A DNA stretch of 27,439 nt from an uncultured Clostridium sp. Lineage in GTDB: Bacteria > Bacillota > Clostridia > Lachnospirales > Lachnospiraceae. The notes beneath the pieces are model-generated. The model made no database searches and was not told where the DNA came from. It saw only the letters and a program-made list of their open reading frames with translations. The translations under genes and the position numbers were made by a program. Below are positions 21,383-27,439 of the stretch, in pieces (position 1 is the first letter of the stretch; every line of letters starts with the position of its first letter). Where the stretch lies: positions 1-27,439 of the forward strand of contig UQTA01000041.1 of assembly GCA_900543885.1 (NCBI GenBank). The letters run 5' to 3'.

Positions 21383-22819
21383 ATGAAGAAATGGTTTCAT
21401 CTTCCGTTACAGGAAAAACTGAGATATCTGACCTTTTGCGCCGGCGCAGTGGTGTTTTTATCTATTGCTGCCAATATGCTGGTGGCTTTTTTTGGACTGG
21501 GTGGTTTTGGGAACATTTTAAAGGACAATTCTCAGAGTCTTGCTTTCTGGACTGCTATGGATGAGGAAAGTGCTTCTTTTGACAAATATATTCAGGAACG
21601 TTCCGCAGAAAGCCTGGATCAGTTAAAAGAGAATACAGATCATACAAGGAAGCTGCTGAATGAACTTCCTTTTAAATACAGAGATATTGGAAAAGAACGG
21701 TATGCCAGGACATGGACACTGCGCAATCTTTATGAAAATTATGAAATTCTTTTAAACGAGCTCCTGAAAAAAGAACAGCTGGCAGAAGAAGATATGCCGC
21801 AGATCTATAAAGTACGGCGGATACAGGAATATCTTGTTGGTCAGGCGGGAGAGTTAGAACAGCTGACTGTCCGGGGCGGAAGCCGTGAATACGAACAGCA
21901 AAAGTATATGCTGACAGTAATACCGGTATGCAGCCTTATATGTGGTATCGCAGCTTTCTGGATGGTGCTTCAGATCGACCGTACAGCCAGCCGGTCCATT
22001 GTAAAACCCATCGTGGAACTGGCAGCGGATTCAGCGCGGATCGGTGAAAATGATTTTACAGGACCGGATGTAGTAGCAGAGGGAGAGGACGAGATCAGCC
22101 GTCTGGTCCATGAATTCTGCCGGATGAAAGCTTCCACCAGGGAAAATATCCGCAACATGGAAGAAAAACATGCCATGGAGCAGAAATTAAACGATATGCG
22201 TCTTCAGATGTTAAAGAGTCAGATCAATCCTCATTTCTTATTTAATACACTGAATATGATCGCAAGTATGGCTCAGATCGAGGATGCGGCGGCAACTGAA
22301 AAGATGATCACTGCATTAAGCCGTCTGTTCCGCTATAACTTAAAATCCGCGGAAGCAGTGATGCCTTTGGAACGTGAGCTTAAGATCATTCAGGATTATA
22401 TGTATCTTCAAAAAATGCGTTTTGGCCAGAGAGTCCGCTATGATACAGATTGTGCACCGGAAACTCTGGAAGTGTTAGTTCCTTCCTTTGTTTTACAGCC
22501 ATTGGTGGAAAACTCCATAAAACACGGGCTTTCTAAGGACAGCAAGGGTGGCAGGATCTTTATAAGGACCTGGATGAATAAAGGAAGATTATGGATCTCT
22601 GTTGCAGATACCGGTGTTGGCATGGAAGAAGAGCGGCTGAAACAGATACGTGCAGCGCTAAATGACGGCAGGGAAAATGAGATCGGTATTGGTGTGGGAA
22701 ATATCTATCGCAGAGTCCATGGAATGTATGAAGACGGCGAAATGTATATTTACAGTCATAAGGGGTGCGGAACAGCAGTGCAGCTGTCTTTTACACCAAA
22801 AGGGTCTTTCAGTATATAA
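21383..22819 (+). CDS. Sensor histidine kinase, YesM/LytS-like (HisKA_7/His_kinase type)
   Basis: A 478-residue membrane kinase. Transmembrane helix 1 is about residues 17-40 and helix 2 about 176-197, enclosing a roughly 135-residue, mostly helical outer domain. A HAMP-like linker follows (about 198-255, VKPIVELAADSARIGENDF). The phosphorylated His284 lies in QINPHFLFNTLNM, which marks the YesM class. The ATPase domain has PLVENSIKHGLSK and DTGVGM. AAAGGAG is seven bases before the ATG. It is followed by its response regulator, then by a TRAP transporter, which it probably controls. Confidence 0.93.
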   Translation: MKKWFHLPLQEKLRYLTFCAGAVVFLSIAANMLVAFFGLGGFGNILKDNSQSLAFWTAMDEESASFDKYIQERSAESLDQLKENTDHTRKLLNELPFKYRDIGKERYARTWTLRNLYENYEILLNELLKKEQLAEEDMPQIYKVRRIQEYLVGQAGELEQLTVRGGSREYEQQKYMLTVIPVCSLICGIAAFWMVLQIDRTASRSIVKPIVELAADSARIGENDFTGPDVVAEGEDEISRLVHEFCRMKASTRENIRNMEEKHAMEQKLNDMRLQMLKSQINPHFLFNTLNMIASMAQIEDAAATEKMITALSRLFRYNLKSAEAVMPLERELKIIQDYMYLQKMRFGQRVRYDTDCAPETLEVLVPSFVLQPLVENSIKHGLSKDSKGGRIFIRTWMNKGRLWISVADTGVGMEEERLKQIRAALNDGRENEIGIGVGNIYRRVHGMYEDGEMYIYSHKGCGTAVQLSFTPKGSFSI

Positions 22820-22843
22820 GGGGACAGACAGGAGGAGAAGGTT

Positions 22844-23668
22844 ATGTATCGTGTACTTTTGGCAGATGATGAACAGATCGAGCGAATGGCTCTGGCCAGA
22901 CGTCTGATGCGTCGTTTCGGAGATATTTTACAGATCAGTGAAGCTACAAACGGAAAAGAGGCAGTACAGTTATATCAGAAGGAACACAGCCAGATCATTA
23001 TCATGGACATCTCTATGCCTGAATTAAATGGTGTGGAGGCGGCAGAGCAGATCCGAAGTATGGATGAGGACTGTATTATCGTATTTTTAACAGCCTATGA
23101 TGAATTTTCCTATGCAAAACGTGCCATAGTAATACGAGCTCTTGATTATCTGTTAAAACCCTGTGATGAGGAAGAACTGACAGCAGTTATGGAAGAGGCC
23201 ATGCGGCTGACGGATAAAGCGTCAAAAAAGGAAGAGTCTCCATGGAAGAGGGCAGAAAGGGAAGAAGCAGAGAAGGAAGCGGCAGCGAGAAGAGAAGCGT
23301 GGCCATGGAATCCGGATGCAGAGCCGCCAAAAGACCCGGAAACAGAACGGATGAACCAGGTTGCAGAGAAAATACGCACCTATATCCGGGAAAATTATAT
23401 GAATGAAATATCCATGCAGGATGCAGCAAGGCAGTTTAATTATTCAGACGCGTATTTCTGCAAACTTTTTAAACAGTGTTTTGACCAGAATTTTACTACG
23501 TATCTTACTAATTTTCGTATTAACGAAGCCAAGCGGCTGCTGAAAGATAAGACCATCAGTGTCAAGGACGCAGGCATGAAAGTGGGATATTATGACTCCA
23601 ATTATTTTGCCAAAGTTTTTAAACGTGTGACAGGAATGATCCCATCTGAATATAGGGAAACGGATTAG
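22844..23668 (+). CDS. Response regulator with AraC-type output domain, YesN-like
   Basis: A 274-residue regulator. The receiver domain (1-120) has acidic pocket ADDE, phospho-acceptor Asp55 in MDISMPE, Thr83 and Lys105 in LLKPCDEEEL. A charged Glu/Ala-rich linker (about 125-170) is unusually long. The AraC domain (about 170-274) has two helix-turn-helix units, ending KVGYYDSNYFAKVFKRVTGMIPSEYRE. It starts 24 bases after the kinase stop with AGGAGGAG upstream, so it is in the same transcript. The likely target is the TRAP operon promoter downstream. Confidence 0.94.
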   Translation: MYRVLLADDEQIERMALARRLMRRFGDILQISEATNGKEAVQLYQKEHSQIIIMDISMPELNGVEAAEQIRSMDEDCIIVFLTAYDEFSYAKRAIVIRALDYLLKPCDEEELTAVMEEAMRLTDKASKKEESPWKRAEREEAEKEAAARREAWPWNPDAEPPKDPETERMNQVAEKIRTYIRENYMNEISMQDAARQFNYSDAYFCKLFKQCFDQNFTTYLTNFRINEAKRLLKDKTISVKDAGMKVGYYDSNYFAKVFKRVTGMIPSEYRETD

Positions 23669-23698
23669 CGTAGGGCTGGGCCGGTTTGTCAACCGTAT

Positions 23699-23763
23699 GC
23701 TGATTTGAACAAGAACATATTTATGCAAGCAAGCTTGCAACATTTGTTCTTGCTTAAATCAGC
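23699..23763. repeat. 65-bp foldback between response regulator and dctP
   Basis: GCTGATTT (23699-23706) pairs with AAATCAGC (23756-23763), then CAAGAACA pairs with TGTTCTTG and TGCAAGC with GCTTGCA, leaving almost no loop. There is no T-run after it, so it is not a normal terminator. It may weaken read-through, protect mRNA ends, or be a small foldback repeat. Confidence 0.6.
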
Positions 23764-23838
23764 CCATGGCTGAATTTTGGACAAAATATTCCACCCAAAT
23801 GACAAGGATTTACGGTACAAAGGAAAACCCTCAGGTTA

Positions 23839-23868
23839 TATAATGGGAAAGGTGTTAATGAAGTGTTA
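23839..23868 (+). promoter_or_regulatory. Possible dctP promoter region with GTGTTAA direct repeats
   Basis: TATAAT (23839-23844) has no good -35, and so may need an activator. Two direct repeats GTGTTAA lie 11 bases apart immediately downstream (23852-23869), and an inverted repeat GTTAA/TTAAC follows. A role for the response regulator here is only inferred. The rest of the 23669-23952 gap shows no gene. Confidence 0.35.
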
Positions 23869-23952
23869 AAAAATTAACTTCTTCCCTGAAAACCTGGGGG
23901 ATTTGTGTTTCTGGGGAAAGAAAATATTATCAAGTGTATAAAGAAAGGGAAA

Positions 23953-24981
23953 ATGATGGTGAGGAAATTAGTTAAAAAACTGTCAGCCTGTGTGCTGGCT
24001 GCAGCCGTTGTTGCTGGTCTTACTGGCTGCGGATCTGTAACTTCCGGAAAACGTATTGTCCGTATTTCACATGCCCAGTCAGAAACACATCCGGAGCATC
24101 TGGGACTTCTGGCGTTTAAAGAGTATGTTGAGGAGCGTTTAGGAGATAAGTATGAAGTACAGATCTTCCCAAATGAGCTTCTTGGTTCAGCACAGAAGGC
24201 AATCGAGCTGACTCAGACCGGTGCGATCGACTTCGTAGTAGCAGGTACTGCAAACCTGGAGACTTTTGCAAGCGTTTACGAGATCTTCAGTATGCCATAT
24301 CTGTTTGATTCTGAGGATGTGTATAAGTCTGTTATGCAGGATACCGATTACATGGAAAAAGTATATGAATCCACAGATGAAGCAGGTTTCCGTGTAGTTA
24401 CCTGGTACAATGCAGGAACCAGAAACTTCTATGGCAAGAAACCGATCAATACTCCAGATGACTTAAAGGGTATGAAGATCCGTGTACAGCAGAGCCCGGC
24501 CAGTGTTGCCATGGTAAATGCATTCGGCGCAGCAGCAGCACCTATGAGCTTCGGTGAGGTTTACACAGCGATCCAGCAGGGCGTTATCGATGGCGCTGAG
24601 AACAATGAGCTGGCTTTAACCAATAACAAGCACGGTGAAGTAGCTAAATATTACTCTTATAATAAGCATCAGATGGTTCCGGATATGCTGGTTGCCAACT
24701 TAAAATTCTTAAACGGCTTAAGCCCGGAAGAATATCAGGTATTTAAAGAGGCTGCTGCTGTTTCCACTGAAGTTGAGATGGCTGAGTGGGACAAGAGTAT
24801 TGAAGAGGCAAAGGACATTGCCATCAATCAGATGGGTGTAAACTTTATTGATGTAGATGTAAACGCATTTAAGCAGAAAGTGCTTCCTCTTCATGAGAAA
24901 ATGTTACAGGAAAATCCGAAGATTGTGGATTTCTACAACCACATTCAGGAAGCAAACGAAAAAGCAAAGGGAGGACAGTAG
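23953..24981 (+). CDS. dctP: TRAP transporter solute-binding lipoprotein, DctP family
   Basis: An extracytoplasmic binding protein that captures an organic acid for the DctQ-DctM permease. The N-terminus is a lipoprotein signal with lipobox LTGC (Cys26), fitting membrane anchoring in a Gram-positive. The family signature is present: NAGTRNFYGKKPINTPDDLKG with the carboxylate-binding Arg, then GMKIRVQQSP and MSFGEVYTAIQQGVIDGAEN. Uronate-binding members have this same look, but the substrate is inferred from the neighbouring uxuA. Either ATG 23953 or 23956 fits GAAAGGG. An earlier in-frame ATG at 23905 would put residues ahead of the signal peptide. The length is 342-343 residues. Confidence 0.93.
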   Translation: MMVRKLVKKLSACVLAAAVVAGLTGCGSVTSGKRIVRISHAQSETHPEHLGLLAFKEYVEERLGDKYEVQIFPNELLGSAQKAIELTQTGAIDFVVAGTANLETFASVYEIFSMPYLFDSEDVYKSVMQDTDYMEKVYESTDEAGFRVVTWYNAGTRNFYGKKPINTPDDLKGMKIRVQQSPASVAMVNAFGAAAAPMSFGEVYTAIQQGVIDGAENNELALTNNKHGEVAKYYSYNKHQMVPDMLVANLKFLNGLSPEEYQVFKEAAAVSTEVEMAEWDKSIEEAKDIAINQMGVNFIDVDVNAFKQKVLPLHEKMLQENPKIVDFYNHIQEANEKAKGGQ

Positions 24982-24982
24982 A

Positions 24983-25486
24983 ATGGAAACAATGCTGAAA
25001 ATCAAAGCAGGGATCATGCGCGTTCTTAGTATCGTTATCATTTTCCTGTTTGCCTTTATGACCGTGATCGGTACTTATCAGATCGTTACCCGCTATTTCT
25101 TTAATAAGCCAAGTACTGTATCTGAGGAACTTTTAACTTACAGCTTTACATGGATGGCGCTTCTGGCTTCTGCTTATGTGTTCGGAAAAAGAGACCACAT
25201 GAGAATGGGCTTTTTGGCAGATAAACTTACAGGCTCTGCAAGAAAAGCATTAGAGCTTTGCATTGACGCTTTAACCTTTGCCCTGGCAGCTGTTGTGCTG
25301 GTATATGGCGGCATCGCCATTACCAGGCTGACCATGATCCAGACTACAGCTTCTCTGCGTGTTCCTATGGGCTACATTTATGTGATCGTACCGATTACAG
25401 GTATTCTGATCATGATCTTTAGCGTTATGAATGCAATCCAGGTTTCAAAGAAGAATTTTGATGAGAAGGGGGAAGTTAGATTATGA
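24983..25486 (+). CDS. dctQ: TRAP transporter small permease subunit, DctQ
   Basis: A 167-residue membrane protein with four hydrophobic segments, the standard DctQ layout (about residues 14-36, 50-68, 91-112 and 127-150). The conserved TYQIVTRYFFNKPSTVSEELLTY region and W-M-A-L-L segment are typical. It forms the sodium-driven permease with DctM. ATG 24983 is chosen because GGGAGGAC lies just upstream, within the end of dctP. It starts one base after the dctP stop and overlaps dctM by four bases. Confidence 0.93.
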   Translation: METMLKIKAGIMRVLSIVIIFLFAFMTVIGTYQIVTRYFFNKPSTVSEELLTYSFTWMALLASAYVFGKRDHMRMGFLADKLTGSARKALELCIDALTFALAAVVLVYGGIAITRLTMIQTTASLRVPMGYIYVIVPITGILIMIFSVMNAIQVSKKNFDEKGEVRL

Positions 25487-26793
25487 GTAGTATAGCAGTT
25501 ACCTGTGGCCTTATTATCCTGGTACTCCTTGTAATTATGCTTCTTGCAGGAGTTCCCATTGCAGTTGCTCTGGCGGTTTCCTCCATTGCAGCGATTCTCC
25601 CTGTTTTAAATACAGGTGCAGCCGTACTGACCGGCGCACAGAGGATTTTCTCCGGTATTTCCGTATTCAGCTTGCTGGCAATTCCTTTCTTTATTCTTGC
25701 CGGAAACATTATGAATAAGGGCGGTATTGCGATCCGTCTGATCAATTTCGCTAAGCTGTTTACAGGAAGAATTCCTGGTGCATTAGCCCATACCAATGTA
25801 GTAGCAAATATGCTGTTCGGTGCTATTTCCGGTTCCGGTACAGCAGCAGCTTCCGCTATGGGTTCTATTATCGGACCGATCGAGGAAGAAGAAGGTTATG
25901 ACCGTGATTTCTCCGCAGCAGTAAATATTGCAACTGCTCCTACAGGACTTCTGATCCCGCCAAGCAACGTTATGATCACTTATTCCCTGGTCAGCGGCGG
26001 TACATCTGTAGCAGCGTTATTCATGGCTGGTTATATTCCTGGTATTCTCTGGGGACTTGCCTGCATGGTTGTTGTTTTCATCTTCGCTAAGAAGAAAGGT
26101 TATACAAGTACAAAGCGTTTTACAAACAGTGAAAAGGTTAAAGTATTTTTCCAGGCTATTCCATGTCTGTTAATGATCATCATTGTAATCGGCGGTATTA
26201 TCTCCGGTATCTTTACCGCAACAGAGGGAAGCGTTGTAGCGGTTGTATACAGCCTGATCCTTTCTCTGTTCTTCTATCGCTCCATTAAAGTTTCTGAGCT
26301 GCCAAAGATCTTCCTTGACAGTGCGGAAATGACTGGTATCATCATCTTCCTGATCGGTGTTTCCAGTATCATGAGCTGGGTAATGGCATTTACTGAGATC
26401 CCGAAGGCAGTTTCTGCTGCTATGTTAAGCATCAGTGACAACCGTTATGTGATCCTTTTCATCGTTAATATCCTGCTGCTGATCATCGGTACATTCATGG
26501 ATATGACACCGGCGTGTCTGATCTTTACTCCGATCTTCCTGCCGATCTGCCAGCAGCTTGGAATGAATACCGTTCACTTTGGTATCATGATGATCTTCAA
26601 CCTGTGTATCGGTACTATTACACCTCCTGTAGGAACTACCCTGTTTGTAGGTGTTAAGGTCGGCCAGACTAAGATCGAAAATGTTATTAAACAGCTGTTA
26701 GTTTACTTTGCAGCTATATTTATCGTACTCCTGTTAGTAACTTATGTTCCGATCCTGTCAATGTGGCTGCCGGGATTACTTGGATATGTTTAA
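25483..26793 (+). CDS. dctM: TRAP transporter large permease subunit, DctM
   Basis: A 436-residue membrane protein with about twelve hydrophobic segments. It carries the DctM hallmarks SIFSLLAIPFFILAGNIM-like block, ISGSGTAAASAMGSI, and the second-half NLCIGTITPPVGTTLFVG loop that binds sodium and substrate. It moves the substrate released by DctP using a sodium gradient. The ATG overlaps the dctQ stop as ATGA, and AAGGGGG stands ten bases upstream. A terminator follows, closing the dctPQM operon. No catabolic enzyme is attached to the operon. Confidence 0.95.
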   Translation: MSSIAVTCGLIILVLLVIMLLAGVPIAVALAVSSIAAILPVLNTGAAVLTGAQRIFSGISVFSLLAIPFFILAGNIMNKGGIAIRLINFAKLFTGRIPGALAHTNVVANMLFGAISGSGTAAASAMGSIIGPIEEEEGYDRDFSAAVNIATAPTGLLIPPSNVMITYSLVSGGTSVAALFMAGYIPGILWGLACMVVVFIFAKKKGYTSTKRFTNSEKVKVFFQAIPCLLMIIIVIGGIISGIFTATEGSVVAVVYSLILSLFFYRSIKVSELPKIFLDSAEMTGIIIFLIGVSSIMSWVMAFTEIPKAVSAAMLSISDNRYVILFIVNILLLIIGTFMDMTPACLIFTPIFLPICQQLGMNTVHFGIMMIFNLCIGTITPPVGTTLFVGVKVGQTKIENVIKQLLVYFAAIFIVLLLVTYVPILSMWLPGLLGYV

Positions 26794-26846
26794 ATCTCAC
26801 ATAGTGTTATAGAACCTGACCTTCAAAGTTGAATGGTAAAATATGG

Positions 26847-26888
26847 TGCTAAGCCAAGGATTAAAACCTATGGCTTAGCATTTTTTTT
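26847..26888 (+). terminator. Terminator after dctM
   Basis: TGCTAAGCCA (26847-26856) pairs perfectly with TGGCTTAGCA (26871-26880), followed by eight T. It ends the TRAP operon. Confidence 0.9.
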
Positions 26889-26957
26889 GATTTCTCCATC
26901 ACTCAGAAAACAGGACATCAGTGGCAGGTTGCAAAGTTACGCGAAGTTTTTTATAAT

Positions 26958-27139
26958 GATATGAGTATATAAGACCGCCTGGGGCGAAAAGCTGGAGCAT
27001 GCGTTTGACTTTATGGTTTGACTTTATGGAGACCAGTGCAGCATTTTTAAACCAGTATGAGTGTGAGCGGTATTATCAGTATAATAAGGGGCTGCTGTTT
27101 GATGAGCAGCAGGCGCAGCTGCAGGGAGCGCTGAGATAG
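26958..27139 (+). pseudogene. Gene remnant, frameshifted by a 13-bp tandem duplication
   Basis: Reading from a stop-free point near 26966 gives AWGEKLEHAFDFM and then a stop. The 13 bases GTTTGACTTTATG are present twice in tandem (27003-27015 and 27016-27028). Removing one copy restores a frame running FMETSAAFLNQYECERYYQYN to a TAG at 27137. There is no start codon or ribosome-binding site. The piece resembles the C-terminal end of a larger protein whose name I cannot give. The rest of the 26890-26957 stretch shows nothing. Confidence 0.45.
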
Positions 27140-27150
27140 GGAGAAAATGT

Positions 27151-27439
27151 ATGAAGAAGAGTATTTCGGTTGTGACGTTGTTTCCGGGAGCCAGTCAGTA
27201 CTATGCCGGGCAGATAAGGGAACTGTTTGGCGATCTGGTGGAGGTTTATTCCTACAGTACAAGTGACCACTCGGTGGAAAAGATAACAAGAACGGATTTA
27301 TATCTGGTTTCTACGGATGCTTTTAAGATAGCGGAGGAGGAGAGCCAGTATGTGCCGGCAGACGGGCAGGGGGTGGAAATATATGTAGGATATTCAAAGG
27401 ATGCGATTAGCAGACTGAAGGAAATTACGGCAGGTAACA
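27151..27439 (+). CDS. Unfinished gene, N-terminal part of a possible regulatory protein
   Basis: An open frame from ATG 27151 runs off the window (96 codons). GGGAGAAAA lies just upstream. It starts MKKSISVVTLFPGASQYYAG, followed by alternating hydrophobic strands and helices such as LYLVSTDAF and GVEIYVGYS. This Rossmann-like beginning recalls the N-terminal sensing part of PrpR/sigma-54 type regulators in Clostridia. The assignment is only a suggestion, because no DNA-binding or ATPase domain is in view. Codon use is G-richer than neighbouring genes. Confidence 0.5.
   Translation, partial: MKKSISVVTLFPGASQYYAGQIRELFGDLVEVYSYSTSDHSVEKITRTDLYLVSTDAFKIAEEESQYVPADGQGVEIYVGYSKDAISRLKEITAGN

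Overview
The window looks like chromosome of a Firmicute of the class Clostridia, most likely Lachnospiraceae. This rests on strong AGGAGG ribosome-binding sites, sigma-A type promoters, a T-box leader, a PPi-type phosphofructokinase, a YesM/YesN-like two-component pair and the general look of the proteins. Species cannot be fixed from the sequence alone. I see no rRNA, tRNA, CRISPR array, prophage or complete insertion sequence.

Layout. Positions 1-2700 (minus strand) hold asnA followed by a TRIC/YadS-type membrane protein, then an ogt-type DNA repair methyltransferase with a candidate LexA box. Positions 2860-8190 (plus) hold deoB, a degenerate Sir2-like protein, hisH-hisF, ung and uppP. 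aroF/G-type DAHP synthase (minus, 8427-9458) is divergent from a tyrosine T-box leader and tyrS, followed by a secreted cell-wall-binding-repeat protein and a MATE exporter. A 700-base gene-free stretch (13360-14076) has a strong promoter, a run of possible stems and a terminator, and is a good candidate for a large structured non-coding RNA. From 14077 to 26793 lies an apparent uronate/sugar-acid region: a PflX-like radical SAM protein, an AraC regulator, uxuA, PPi-phosphofructokinase, a gluconate 5-dehydrogenase type SDR, a FadR-type GntR regulator, a small divergent gene pair, a two-component system and a complete TRAP transporter (dctP-dctQ-dctM). The last 600 bases hold a gene remnant with a 13-base tandem duplication and the start of an unfinished gene.

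How the genes fit together. The TRAP transporter probably imports an acidic sugar. UxuA dehydrates mannonate to 2-keto-3-deoxygluconate, the SDR interconverts keto sugar acids, and the AraC, GntR and YesMN-like regulators probably sense the substrates. A tandem pair of 10-base palindromes before the SDR is the likely GntR operator.

The most striking non-coding feature is a 163-base palindromic mobile element present twice (6450-6612 and 8222-8384). Each copy has 19-base terminal inverted repeats and its own 4-base target duplication (ACAG and TTAT). The whole element folds into one hairpin. All three differences between the copies preserve pairing of the plus-strand RNA. The second copy sits in the loop of a bidirectional terminator between uppP and the DAHP synthase gene. 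Shorter palindromes with similar ends lie in the asnA and DAHP synthase leaders.
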